From positions 1 to 64,000 of the forward strand of contig CAKOGP040000091.1 of the NCBI GenBank assembly GCA_933822405.4: DNA of 64,000 bases, given 5' to 3'. The notes under the pieces are model-generated. The model saw only the letters and a list, made by a program, of their open reading frames with translations, did not search any database and was not told the origin of the DNA. How positions within the stretch are numbered: the first letter of the stretch is position 1; each line of letters opens with the position of its first letter. Shown in pieces: positions 32,307-42,932 of this stretch. This DNA comes from Cylindrotheca closterium (taxonomy: Eukaryota; Bacillariophyta; Bacillariophyceae; Bacillariales; Bacillariaceae). The position numbers and the translations under genes are program-made.

Positions 32307-33205
32307 GTACCAGGAACCGCAAGTTTTCTCGAACGTGCGATTTGCATCCATTGAATTTGCACATACCCCTGTGAGGGGGGGAGTCTCTTGGTGCCATTGC
32401 TTTGAAACCCTCAAATCGATCGTGAACCCAAAAAAAAAACAGAAAAAAATCGTTAGGGCTTTGGTCGTGTGCCGATCAGGATTGGCAAAGAAACATCTAA
32501 ATTATTTAAGAGCAGTATTGACAGTGTCGTGTAATTGGTCTATCCCAAACAATTTGTTTCCTCAACAACTTTTTTCCAACAATTCTTTCTCTAGCCAAAC
32601 AATTTGTTTTTTGCCAAATGATTTGTTTTGTCACTAAACAATTTTTTCTCTCTCCAAACAATTTGTTTTGGTACCAAACAATTTTTCTCTCACCAAACGA
32701 TTCTTTTGTTTTGTTTCCAAATAGGACAACGAATCCATGAAACACTATGGGAAATCAACCAAGGTCTATAATTATGTATCAAATTGTTTTGAGAATTTTA
32801 TTTGGCGTCTATCCTTTCTACAACATTGGAGATCGATCCTACGCAAAATCGGGTTGAGGTATCAAATCTTGCCTTTTGACAATATCATCATCCTCAAGGT
32901 GGCAAGGAGATTAAATGGTTGCGCAAATGACCCACTATTAGGAAGGAAATGGCCCTATTGAAAGTGGCACTCCTATTGCCAAAAACAAATTAATCGATGA
33001 CAAGAATTGATGAAGAGTTGATGGTTGATCACATCATCAACATGCCTACCAACGCTGGGTCAACAGCTAGAGGTAGTAGAGATGGGACAAATGCTGGCAT
33101 TGTTGAAGGTGGAAGGATATTGGACCAAGGCTAGCGCTTGCGGAGTACAGCATTTCAATTTGAATTCCTCCATACAAATTCGACATCACAGAAATTTATG
33201 GAAGT
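32307..33205 (+). repeat. Dispersed repeat R, copy 2
   Basis: Inverted match to 7640-8424, including the array (32535-32725), the AAATCAACCAAGGTCTATAA segment and the short frame around 32999-33135 (MTRIDEELMVDHIINMPTNA). Homology ends near 33205, where a different sequence starts. Confidence 0.75.
32535..32725. repeat. Array of AAACAATTTGTTT units, second copy
   Basis: Exact units at 32547-32559, 32597-32609 and 32656-32668, with degenerate ones (AAACGATTC, AAACAATTTTT) between. Spacers are pyrimidine-rich (CTTTCTCTAGCC). Confidence 0.7.
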
Positions 33206-33229
33206 TCAAAACGATTCAAAAAATAATAG

Positions 33230-33466
33230 CCAAGAGGCAAGGGGCTCAAACCGTACAAACAACCATCAGATGGTGGCAAGGCCTTTGCAATAATGAGAGA
33301 AGCAATCTCTGCAGAATGGTTCAAGCCTTTTTCCTTTCCACTTCCTAAAGAGTTCAAAAACCTTATGAAAACAACTGTCAAGAAAATGTTTGTGTGCTTC
33401 AGTGGCCATTTTGGAGACCAAAGAAACAAATGCGCTCAGGCCACTTTGTACAAAGAAGAGAGATAG
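33230..33466 (+). CDS. Exon-like frame, unrecognised protein
   Basis: 79-codon open stretch just after TAATAG, a possible splice-acceptor AG. It reads GGKAFAIMREAISAEWFKPF and MKTTVKKMFVCFSGHFGDQR with good amino-acid balance and ends TAG at 33464-33466. No ATG leads it. Either the last exon of a lost gene or a relic. Confidence 0.35.
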   Translation, partial: PRGKGLKPYKQPSDGGKAFAIMREAISAEWFKPFSFPLPKEFKNLMKTTVKKMFVCFSGHFGDQRNKCAQATLYKEER

Positions 33467-33899
33467 GTATAATACAAAGATATCATTAGTTCTGCATCCA
33501 TTTCCTCTTGGTGGACAATGACTGCAAGTCTATCAAAGTTCACAATTTTCGGTAGATTTCAATGGTGCAATCTTTCGTTGTGCATGGATTTTTTTGATTT
33601 TGTTCTTCTTCAATGCATAAGGTTTTTTTTGCTGATGCCAACAAGCCTCCAGGAGGGTGACGATGGAAATGGAAGTTTTGTGTTTCTTCCATTTGGTACA
33701 ATTTCTACGAAAATTTAAAGGTACTATTCTAGGCATGATTTGTCACACATCCTACCAGAAACTTGGATTCTACGCAAATCTACGGCGAGTTTCCAAAAAT
33801 TGATTTGGACTGTATGATGGGGCAAGATCATTGGGGGGACCAACCAAAGTCTGTTCAAAAATACCATAAACACCCCCTCTCTGATGAACTGAATATAAT
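33467..33899. other. No recognisable gene
   Basis: About 430 bp with only short overlapping frames and no repeat family that I can match. Confidence 0.4.
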
Positions 33900-34455
33900 T
33901 GGGATTTCATTACCAAGCAGTTGCAAGGTGAGAAATTTTGCAAGTTCAGAGATCTAATTCTTGGTCCAAAGGACTAGTAGGTATGACAAGTATGTATATG
34001 CTCAAACAAGAATACAAAAACAGAATGAGAGAATGTCCCATTTCAGCCAATGGTGATTGTCACAAGGCAGTAGTGTGTTGGGATATGACAAATTTTGAGT
34101 TTTTAGAGTATCCAACTGCCGGTGTAATACGGCTGTAGAGGAATACCAATTAATGATTCAGTTATATATATATATACAAATTTTGAGTTTTTACGTTCCT
34201 TGGAAAAACTATTCAATTACACACATGATCGGATTTTGATTATGATGTCAACATTTGATGCAAGACTGTCTGACAAGCAATATCCACACACGAGTCAAAT
34301 GACCCTATACAAGTGGAATATAAATCCTCAGAAGTTGGATTGAGTTCTGTAAACCAGGGATTTCCCAGAGGGAAATTGTTCAACTCACTTTTGTGATTGA
34401 ACCATCAATTCAAGCCAATCATGATGAAACAGGAGCAATTTCACTCATGCACCTT
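33900..34455 (+). mobile_element. Old family A remnant: RNase H end and degenerate LTR
   Basis: 33905-33975 still matches the RNase H tail (AKQLQGEKFCKFRDLILGPK-like). The LTR runs from TGTTGGGATATGACA at 34076 to about 34455. It carries an insertion of about 75 bp (34106-34180) flanked by AAATTTTGAGTTTTTA and containing (TA)n. The most diverged LTR in the window. Confidence 0.75.
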
Positions 34456-35206
34456 TTTGTAGGCTGAGTGGCAGATGGACGGTTAAGAAAACTTTGATTA
34501 TGATGATGCTCACAATTCAATCAAAGAGCCATGCATGTTCCTTTTCAAGAAATCAATGAACATACAAAATTGTTTCAGATCTTGTTTCCTATTTGCTCAT
34601 GAAGAGCTTTGGCCTTAGCTTTGAGTCTTCTCTGAAGTTTGGAACCTTATCATCCATTGATTCGCAAGTGTCCATATATTAGACTCGCTACATATTTAAT
34701 GTCTTCAACAAGCCAAACCCTATTATCCAATATTTTTCATCACTTGTTGTCATCAATGTTGATGAGACATGATAAATCAATCAAATCACAGTACAACAGA
34801 GTATAATTCACTGTTGTGCAATCTGCTCCTTCTCAAGTGTCTGTGATTGATCATCGTCTTTCGCAGAGATTGCCACATCAATGTTCTCAACCAGCTTTCC
34901 ACTGATGATACATGTACTATTGATGCAAGTGTCAGCTATAATATTGAGCTTCTTGCAGCATCCGTTCTTCCCAAAGCCTTCATTGCTGGTTGTAGGAAGG
35001 AAGTTGCCTTTGCTAAGAGTTACAAAAGCCCATGGAAGACATGACCTATTGGTAGCCTACTCTATGGTTAAGTGAAATGGCTTGATCAAAACCTCCAATT
35101 TTCGAAAATCCATGCACAACCCATCATCTCTTGAATTTCGAATTGAAGAGGAAAATTTGACATGATAACGTTTAGACAGCGTTGTGGAAATAGTCACAAA
35201 GGCACT
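34456..35206. other. No recognisable gene
   Basis: Likely 3' flank of the glycosyltransferase-like gene on the other strand. Only short frames (up to 66 codons). Confidence 0.4.
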
Positions 35207-36478
35207 TTATCTCAAAACAGACATGGTCGCCTTGCCAATTAGACTGTGAAGCAGTGACCCCCAGCGCACTCCCTTGTTCCACCATCTGACATGAGAAAAT
35301 TCATCCGGTCCCTCGTAGTCCCTAGCGTCAATTGAATGCAAAGTGTCGTCAACATTTCGAAATAAGTCCGAGAACTTTGTAAAAATGACCCGCCCACATT
35401 TTTCATACCGGTCGATTCCAATGGAATCTGCAAATTCTTCGACAACCGGTATGCACCCAAACGGTGAGAATTCTGATAGTCGGTGATACTCACCTCCTGA
35501 CTTTGAAGTGTACGAGTGTGCAACAAGACATACTTTCGAGTCGGCATAGGCCTTTGCCATGGCTTGAGAGTCCAATGATACTTTCAAGGTCACTGTTCGG
35601 TTGGGATTCTGCTTTAAGAATTTTCTTTTCTCTTTTTGTAGCTTTTCTCGTCGTGCTGTCATGAGCCCAAAAAAGGAGACATCTATCGAGCGATTGGCAA
35701 ATGAAACCAGTTGAAAAGGTTCATCTGATGGGACTAGTCGACTTGGATGTTGATGCATGATCGGCAACATAATTGTGGAATTGCTCCATCCTTTTTCCTG
35801 TAACATTCTGTAATTATAATCCGAAAACTCTACTATAATACAATTTGGCGATGCATGACAGTCGCCTAGCCGTGGACTGAGAATTTGCTCACTCTGAATT
35901 ATTATGCGACTGGTATTGAAAAACAACGGATTTTCAATAGGGCACAAAGGGCGAAACAAGGTTTCTACCAAGGTGATATCTGAGCAATTTAAATAAGTCG
36001 GGAAGTTTTTTTCCTGTTTGAGACCGTAGCCCAAGAGCATAGAAGCCAATGACTTCTGATTGGATTTGAACAATCGCCGAGGAAAATTCGTATGAAAAGA
36101 TGGATTCAGGTTCAGTACATGACGAAGCTTTTGAACTGCGGAAGACCCAGGAGGATTGGAATAGTGAAACATCTCAAGGGCAATAGAGTGCAACGAACCC
36201 TTCTCAGTCGAACAAAAACTTGGATACTTCGATTTCATGTCGCGGTTCAAGAAGAGCTGAGCATGTCGATTGCTAACCAAAGGTGCTTGCTTTTGGATCC
36301 TCAATACAAGAAAATATATACAAACGGCAGCTGGAATTCTGAGAGCAAAAGCGTGTTTTGGTTTTATCGCAAGACCAACCTTAACTTGATTCATAGCCAA
36401 GTCTATCTTAATTTGATTGATTGATAATGATGATTCAGCTCCCGTACCATCCATCACAGGAACCCGGAGATGAGTCAA
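35207..36478 (-). CDS. Putative type II membrane glycosyltransferase
   Basis: Uninterrupted 423-codon frame, the best host gene in the window. Residues 43-59 form a hydrophobic segment after a short basic stretch (KPKHAFALRIPAAVCIYFLV), suggesting a Golgi signal anchor with a luminal C-terminus. Possible N-glycosylation sites: N164 (NCS), N188, N233, N262. The C-terminal half has DVSFFGLMTARREKL (266-280) and AYADSKVCLVAHSY (310-323), then EYHRLSEFSPFGCIPVVEEF (330-349). A donor-binding-like pattern with E/H-R-L-x-E...G-x-P-V-V-E is typical of GT-B glycosyltransferases such as exostosin-like or CgeB-like families. The exact family and substrate are inferred, not shown. No intron is needed. 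An alternative start at Met29 would also keep the anchor. Confidence 0.72.
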   Translation of the reverse strand: MTHLRVPVMDGTGAESSLSINQIKIDLAMNQVKVGLAIKPKHAFALRIPAAVCIYFLVLRIQKQAPLVSNRHAQLFLNRDMKSKYPSFCSTEKGSLHSIALEMFHYSNPPGSSAVQKLRHVLNLNPSFHTNFPRRLFKSNQKSLASMLLGYGLKQEKNFPTYLNCSDITLVETLFRPLCPIENPLFFNTSRIIIQSEQILSPRLGDCHASPNCIIVEFSDYNYRMLQEKGWSNSTIMLPIMHQHPSRLVPSDEPFQLVSFANRSIDVSFFGLMTARREKLQKEKRKFLKQNPNRTVTLKVSLDSQAMAKAYADSKVCLVAHSYTSKSGGEYHRLSEFSPFGCIPVVEEFADSIGIDRYEKCGRVIFTKFSDLFRNVDDTLHSIDARDYEGPDEFSHVRWWNKGVRWGSLLHSLIGKATMSVLR

Positions 36479-36665
36479 AATCCAAAACTCACTGTAATGA
36501 CCTTGGAGTGACCTTGGAACTAGATTAGACCCTTTGGAGGTACAGACATAGCTTTAGGCCTAACTCTTACGTCACTCCTTTCTGTGGCTTTTTGAGAGAC
36601 TCTATAACTTTTGTTGTGACCCATTCCTATCTCTTCTTCTAGGCTGGTTCACTATTAGAATAGCC
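36479..36665. promoter_or_regulatory. Intergenic 5' flank of the glycosyltransferase gene
   Basis: Short region between two divergent frames. No clear TATA box. Probably contains the minus-strand promoter by position only. Confidence 0.3.
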
Positions 36666-37338
36666 ATGAGGCTTAGATTGAAGACTACAAGAGTATACTC
36701 TCTCACACATAAGCAATTGCTGTTTGATTTGATCAAAAAACTTGAAGACCCTATTTATGCATCACAATATGCTTCCTGGAAATTGTTCCAACGTGAACGA
36801 TGAGAACGTTCCGGGTCAAATTTGGAAGAGAAAGCTGGCACTGTTTTGCTCCTTTCCAATTGATTGGCAGGGAGATTTTATCAATTCGCGAAATGATCTG
36901 GCGAACAACGATAATATTACGTGGAAAGATATTGTCAGTTGGATGACACAAAAGAAAAGAACAGTGGACAGGAAGAAACTTATGCAGGAGAGTTCTCATT
37001 GTCAAACTCGACCTGGTAATCGCACAGGCGGTAGAGGCCTTCACCAAAGTCGTTTTGGTGTTCGACCAAGCAATGCTGGTCATCAACCATGTTCAAGAAC
37101 CTCAAACTCTCCAAGATATTTTCAAGGGAATTCACAAGGTTTTCAATGTGGAGGCAGTTCCCAGCAACAGAACCAAGGACAATTTCAGCCAAGAAACCCC
37201 AACAATGGTGGCAGAGGCCGTGGATTCAATGGCCAGCACAGTGGATGCTCCCAAACTGGCCGCTTTCAGCCAGGACAAAACTATCAAGGCAGAGGCCAAT
37301 CACAGCAACAAAACAATAAAAACTACTATGTCTCTTGA
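36666..37338 (+). pseudogene. Gag-like protein with Gly/Gln/Asn-rich RGG tail
   Basis: An ATG frame at 36666 (QLLFDLIKKLEDPIYASQYA) is followed after one frameshift near 36790 by the 36742-37338 frame. The latter has WKRKLALFCSFPIDWQGDFI and ITWKDIVSWMTQKKR, a pattern I associate with gag proteins of other marine retroelements. It ends in a 110-residue tail of RG/QN repeats (NNGGRGRGFNG, NYQGRGQ) likely to bind RNA. The stop at 37336-37338 is followed by a 45-bp family A piece. Confidence 0.5.
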
Positions 37339-37377
37339 AATCTGGATGCACCGCAAATGATGCGTCGATCATCCATT
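37333..37377 (-). pseudogene. 45-bp family A RNase H fragment, inverted
   Basis: Minus-strand match to the codons around the first RNase H Asp (WMIDASFAVHPDFK region). It is joined head-on to a plus-strand family A 3' end at 37378, which shows local rearrangement. Confidence 0.65.
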
Positions 37378-37976
37378 GCTCAAAAATGAAAATACAAAAC
37401 TAAAAATAAACAGTGAATGAGAGCATGTCCCATTGCTGCCAATGGTGATTGTCACAATGGCAGGAGTGTGTTGGGATATGACGAAATATGAGTTTTTACG
37501 TTCCAAAAAGAAACTATTCAAGTACAAAGTTTTTGACACGTACAATCGGACTTTGATCGTGATGTCGGGATCCGACACAAGTATGCCGGACGCAAGTCTG
37601 TCAGACAATCTACATCCACACAAAAAGGGAATGACCCTATACAAGTGAGATATTGATGTTGTGTACAATGCAGTAGGGAATAATACAAGATGTCCCAAAG
37701 TACTGCATCCAACATAGAATTGTTGTAGAGGTCGAATCAAGTTCTGTAAACAAGGAATTTTCCAAGGGAAAATCGTTGAACTTACTTTTGTGATTGAATC
37801 ATCAATTCAAGCCAAACATTAATCAAATAGGAACAATTTCACTCAAAGTATACCTAGACGCAGGAGAACTATTATCGTGAAAGTGTTGTACAGTCGATTA
37901 CAAATTTAGATTGCAGAGAGTTTGTTCTGAGCGCTAGAGGCACTCACGATAGAGCACATTTTGCTTTATTCTAACA
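37378..37976 (+). mobile_element. Family A 3' untranslated region and LTR
   Basis: The untranslated tail (37378-37468) and a full 508-bp LTR (37469-37976, TGTTGGGATATGACG to TTCTAACA). The next bases are an opposite-strand gag fragment, not a primer site, so this is a 3' LTR. Confidence 0.88.
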
Positions 37977-38140
37977 ATAGTCAATCACTCTTTCTTCAGC
38001 ATCTTTGTGCGACAATCTTGCCTTTCCATCGTTTTCATCTTTCGTTGAAAATAGATGTTTCACAACTGTTGAACTCGAATTGCTCTTGACTTTCTGAGGA
38101 GTCACACGTCCTCTTCCACCACCGGCTGAAGAACGTCCCA
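37977..38140 (-). pseudogene. Family A gag N-terminus, minus strand
   Basis: Encodes MGRSSAGGGRGRVTPQKVKS to EERVIDY, cut by the LTR at 37976. On the upstream side homology ends exactly at the gag start codon, where a tandem-repeat unit begins (38141). Its own 5' LTR and leader are missing. Confidence 0.8.
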
Positions 38141-38655
38141 TCATGGAATTTTGATCCATCTTCATGCTTGCCATTATGTGCTTCCACAAATCAGACCCTG
38201 TATATTGATTGTCCCAATCAGCAAATACATATTGGTGAGCGATTGGAGGCAATTCTACTCATCGATGAGTTCAAGCTGATCCTTGTTATGGAATTATGAT
38301 CAATCGTCATGTGTACAATGTGCTTCCACCATATAGGTCCAATATAATGATTGTTCCCATCAATAACTACCAGTGCAAAACGTGTTGTCGTTCGTAAAAA
38401 CGGCGTAATCTGTCCGTTTTCCAACCAAGATTTTGAGTTTACCAGATCACTTAGAGTAGCTTCTCCACCCCTTGGCCTTGTCTAGAAATGTCCAATCTAC
38501 CTCAAGATGTAGTAAGAATGCTGGTAGGTCTATAATTGCGAGCTCGGCTGAAGGTCAATTTTTGGCCACAAACGACAAATGCAATTTTACGCAAAAATGT
38601 ACTAGAGATATGTGAAAAAAGAACAGATTTTCGGTGTAGTCTCAAATTCTCAAAA

Positions 38656-39977
38656 TCAGAGCTCAACCATCATGGAATTCTCACTACCATTTGCAACTGC
38701 AGTCATATCAAGACGACAATCAGCCAACAATCCATCCCCATCAGATCCTTCCTCTATAACAGCTTCTGTTTCTGCTGCGATGCTGGCTCTTTCTGCAAAG
38801 ACCATATTTACATACATCTCATCTTTGCCTTGATCAAGAAGATATCGTTCCATCAATGCAATCTGGAGATCCTTCCGCTTTGGGATATTGTCTGCCTTTG
38901 TCTTCCAAACGCTGAACCATATGGCAAAGCACCAATGGATTTCCGAATTGGGTTCAGCGATCCCTCCATCTTCTTGGCCTCCATCTCTTTGCAAGCTGCC
39001 AGCACGTTTTCTCCCAGATGGACTTGGCCGCTCTTGAAGATGCCCCCAGCAGTGAATCTTGAATCTTTCAAGAACCCTTCATGGGCGTTGCCGCATAGAG
39101 TAACCTTTCTCTTGCGCTCTTGCAGAGCCTCTTGGGCGCCAGCATTTTTGCGCATATATTGAACAAGATCAATCATGACTTCGCTATTGCCAACATTCAT
39201 GTTGAGGAGCGCTAAGGGTCCAATGTTGTCAGCAGTAGCATTACAATCAACCAATTTGGGAGTTCCTGCTGTTCTGGGAGTTTGTGGAGTTCCAGAATCG
39301 TCCGATGCTGCAGTGGTTCGTTCGGGAGTGTTGACATGAGCCACCCGTGTATTCAAGATATCTGTGTCTTTCAACAGTCTCATGTCAAGATGGTACCATC
39401 CTCTTGCGATGATGGCATGGAGATTTTGTTCTTTCCGAGCGAAGGATCCAGTCCACGCTTTGTGGATCAAAGGTATGATATCCGATCGCTTGATGTCGAT
39501 ACTTGGATGCCAAATCTTTTTTCTTTGCCACATCCTTGTTGGCTTGTTTGGTTGATCCCTTTGGGCGGCCCACTTTCTTCTTGTGCTCCTCCTCCTGTTG
39601 CTGTGCCACTGTAACAGCTTTCACTTTCTGTTGCTTAAGGATTCTTGTTTTCTTGCCTGTCACCATGTCCCTTGTCAACCACGGATAGAGTTTCTGCTTT
39701 TGTTCAAACAAAGCTCCGTATTCACCATAATGATCCTTAAAAGAAAGCGCTCTGGCTTGGAGATCAAAGGTATGATATCCGATCGCTTGATGTCGATACT
39801 TGGATGCATCATTCTAATCTTGTATTCACCATAATGATCCTTAAAAGAAAGCGCTCTGGCTTGGAGATCAATGAGCATCCTGGCCATTTCTTCAACAATC
39901 GGTCTTCTGATCCGCTTGGTCTCTACATCTGACCCCTCTGGAACTACTTGCATACGCCTCTTGCTTGACTTCCCCAT
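38656..39977 (-). pseudogene. Rearranged transposase-like protein (AT-hook N-terminus, tail of DDE protein)
   Basis: The frame at 39675-39977 begins MGKSSKRRMQVVPEGSDVET. The next, 39385-39711, contains KQKLYPWLTRDMVTG and an AT-hook (VGRPKGSTKQANKD). 38853-39533 reads IKRSDIIPLIHKAWTGSFAR and NLHAIIARGWYHLDMRLLKD, which I recall as the segment after the DDE core of CENP-B/pogo-like transposases, then a Thr/Ser-rich region and a long helical tail (38656-38994). No catalytic D,D,D/E core lies between the hook and the tail, so the core appears deleted. A 104-bp tandem duplication (39718-39871) breaks the N-terminus. Family assignment is inference, supported by the TA-flanked ends. Confidence 0.55.
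39718..39871. repeat. 104-bp-period tandem duplication inside the transposase-like gene
   Basis: A 50-bp segment is identical at 39718-39767 and 39822-39871. A 46-bp segment at 39762-39807 is identical to 39465-39510 further along the gene. The duplication therefore copied a junction made of two non-adjacent pieces. Confidence 0.9.
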
Positions 39978-40745
39978 GTTTCTTTCTATTTTATTGGTGG
40001 GAGATTTGAAGAAGAATGGGCTAAATCAGTGTCTTTTTTATGGTACTATTCTACGTATGCTACGTGATGAACGAAATTGAAAGAAACTAGCCAATCAGCA
40101 TGTAGACTCCTTAAATAACAAGCTTCCTGCTGATCTGCTTGGATTTTTATGGAACCTTGTCGTTCAAGCTTGGCAACTTCGAAGGGGTGATTACGCCGTT
40201 TTTACGAACGACAATTGCTAACAAACAACAACACGTTTTGCACTGGTACCTTATGGTGGCCGATTGGGCCATGGCCAAGGCAATTCTGATGAGTAGACCT
40301 TGAATCTATGGACAAGTTGGTGAGTTCCAGCTGATGTTTGTTGTGGAATTTTGATCGATCATCATGCTTATAATGTGCTTCCACCATATGGGTCCAATAT
40401 AATGATTGTACCAATCAATAACTACGTTATGGTGACGGATTAGGTCATGGCCCAGGCATTTCTGATGAGTAGAACTTGGATAACTGGACAAGTTGGTGAG
40501 TTCTAGCTGATGAGTCTTTTCAAATTTCAATCGATTGCAATGCTTACAATGTGGCATCAACCAATAAATACTCATGAGCAATTGGGTCATGGCCAAGGCA
40601 AGTCTGATAGTAGAAATTGAATCAATGGACAAGTTGGTGAGTTCTAGCTGATGCTTATTTTAGAATTTCAATGGATTGCCATGCTTAGAGTGAACTTCCA
40701 CTATTCTGGATCTGCCTGATTATTATTCACCACTCTGGTGTTTGG

Positions 40746-41670
40746 CAAGTCTCTCGTATCCCCTGATGAAGAGTTGATGGTTGATCACATCATCAACATG
40801 CCCACCAACGCTGGGTCAACAGCTAGAGGTAATAGAGAAGGGACAAATGCTGGCATTGTTGAAGGTGGAAGGATATTGGACTAAAGCTAGCGCCTGCAGA
40901 GTACAGGAGTAATATCATGCAGCATTTCAATTTGACTTCCTCCATACAAATTTGACATCATGGAAATTTATGGAATTTCAAAACCAGCAAACATACTTTT
41001 TAAATGTAACAATAAACCTACTTTTCATAGTTCAATTCTAATGAAGCTAGAAATTAATTGTTTGAGGAAAATGAAAACAAATGTTCAACGATGTACTATT
41101 AGGTAATTTTTGAACAAATTCCAATTGTTTGTTTGTTGAATTTGTATCTAGAAGGATAGCATACAAAGGCATCAAGCAACGATGTCAAGTAAAATGCAGG
41201 CTAAGAATTCACCGCAAAAGATATCAAAATGAAATGAATCAATAAATGATACATACATGGATCGTGGTTTTTGAAGCAAGAAGAAAGTGTCTTGCAGCTT
41301 TTCCTGGTTTGTACTACTAATGTGAACGATGTGAAATTCAACGAAACAGTGAAGCACAATATGATTTTGCTAAACCCTAGACTAGTAGTCACATGAGAGC
41401 AACATTAGTCACATGAGAGCAACATTAGACCATCAAGTACCAAAGAGGATGACATAAAATAGCTTGTTGTAAGAAGAAATCGTTTACGGCAAGCTGATTT
41501 GTCCAATCAATTTTTCCAAACAATTTTTTGTGACTCAAAACCATTTTTTGTGACTCCAACAATTTTTTGTGAAAAACGATTTTTGTGAACCCAAACAAGT
41601 TTTTGTGGACTCCAATGATTCTTTTGAACTTGCTGGAAACCTAAACGATTTTTCACGTCCTAATTGTGGT
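40746..41670 (+). repeat. Dispersed repeat R, copy 3 (with the empty solo-LTR site)
   Basis: Begins near the conserved short frame (DEELMVDHIINMPTN at 40762) and continues through the AT-rich tail to GCTAAACCCTAG at about 41371-41382, the uninterrupted site matching 6725-6734 joined to 7219-7228. A 20-bp unit TAGTCACATGAGAGCAACAT is duplicated at 41388-41428. A diverged array (CAATTTTTTGTGA units) occupies 41500-41660. Confidence 0.75.
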
Positions 41671-42109
41671 TTTTGACACAGTGGACGCAATCAAAAGTGC
41701 GCTAAATGGTGTATTGTTAAACATACCTGCCGTTCACGCAAAATGTAACATAGCATTTCTACACGCACAAAATAATGATCTGAAGAATATTCAGGGGAGG
41801 AAAGGTTGCCCCTTTTAAAATTTACCACTCCTTCAAGTTGGTCGATTCTATCAAACGTCTTGCAGACTCCCGCAATGCAAAATTTGCGGTGCGACCAGCT
41901 GACGACATGTAAATGTACGTAGAAACTGGTAGTCGTGAGCTGATTTGTAAATCCCATTTATCCAATATGTGCCCAAAAATGTGACAAGCTGGTTCTGACC
42001 CAGCTACTGGTACCCTCTATTTGTCACTGTTAGAAGTAAGCGATCCACTGCCGCCTGCAATCTACCTGTTCAATTGACTGCGATTTAGCTGTCCAGGTAT
42101 TGTTGCCTT
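41671..42109. other. No recognisable gene
   Basis: About 440 bp between repeat R and copia family B. The minus-strand frame at 41691-41957 (88 codons) has no recognisable motif. Confidence 0.4.
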
Positions 42110-42932
42110 TTAAGTTCGTAAATCTTTTGCACTCAGCGTCAGGTGCATTCCCTTTGTTCCATTCAGATAATACATCAGCTTCATTAGCTTCTTCCAATCA
42201 GTTTCATTTAGTTTCTGTACTCTTGTAGAAAGTACTGAAATAGTTGGAGCAATATCCAATCTTGCTCTCTTACTCAGAAATAATCCTTTCGCAATGAATG
42301 TATGAAAAGTTTCATGTTTTTCATCATCCAATTTTTCTCCTTTTCCGATTGATAACAAATCATTCCTTGAACTTCACAGGATATTCATTCAACATTCGAT
42401 TAACATAGTCATCCATTCGGACTTTGACTTTCCCCCTTTTACTGAAATCTAGGATCATTCCCAAATATTCCTGAATTTTTCCTTGCTTAGATTTGACTGG
42501 TTTGATTGAACCATACTTTTGATTCATCCATTCACAAAAATCATCATTCACTTTTTGATCGATGTGGCTTGAAAGATCGTCCACATGAAATCGAATAGTT
42601 TGTTGTTTGCCGTTCACAATCTTGTTGGCAATACATCCATTGTATGGATTGAAAATAAAACAATTTTTCTCCATGTCTCCTCTCAACTTTTTGTACCAGA
42701 GCATAGAGGCTTCTAACATCCCATAGATGGCTCGTAATACTCTCACATAAATCACTCGTTTGCCGATTTCAATTACAACGTAATCACAATACCTTGGCTC
42801 CAGTTGTATCATCATGTCAACCAATAATCCAGTGATCTTCATCATCACTCTCGATTTTGCATCCATTGGCATTTGAGTTTGAATAAACGCATTTGGAATA
42901 TCCAAAGACATCATATCTTGTCCTTCATCTGT
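42110..42932 (-). pseudogene. Copia family B RT (3' half of a split element)
   Basis: Frame 42360-42914 (184 codons) is a diverged relative of family A RT: MMSLDIPNAFIQTQMPMDAK with the catalytic Asp, VRVLRAIYGMLEASMLWYKK, HVDD in TIRFHVDDLSSHIDQ, and KVRMDDYVNRMLNEYP. Frame 42110-42358 continues to SKRARLDIAPTISVLSTRVQ and TKGMHLTLSAKDLRT. One small shift near 42360 separates them. RNase H is absent. The upstream part of the same protein lies at 49196-50034, on the far side of a family A element. Confidence 0.82.

Larger units (their letters stand above)
38370..40246 (-). mobile_element. Pogo/Tc1-mariner-like DNA transposon with TA duplication
   Basis: 1877 bp. The left end reads CCAGTGCAAAACGTGTTG and the right end its reverse complement (CGTTTTGCACTGG). 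The inverted repeat continues through TCGTTCGTAAAAACGGCG to about 41 bp, with a 17-bp extra piece in the right copy. TA flanks both ends (38368-38369, 40247-40248). TA targets define the Tc1/mariner/pogo group. The internal minus-strand coding region is rearranged, so mobility would need transposase from elsewhere. Confidence 0.85.
38141..40710. repeat. Tandem-repeat array of about 175-bp units, split by a DNA transposon
   Basis: Units can be followed on both sides of the insertion: 38141-38369 on the left and 40247-40710 on the right. Shared landmarks are GTGCTTCCACCATATGGGTC, AATATAATGATTG and GACAAGTTGGTGAGTT. Units decay to the right. Joining 38369 to 40249 restores a unit matching the next one (around 40420-40440). 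Confidence 0.8.

Noticed and set aside
39465..39510. Attachment-site-like 46-bp perfect repeat with 39762-39807
   Set aside because: Explained by a local duplication inside one gene. No integrase or foreign DNA lies between the copies.
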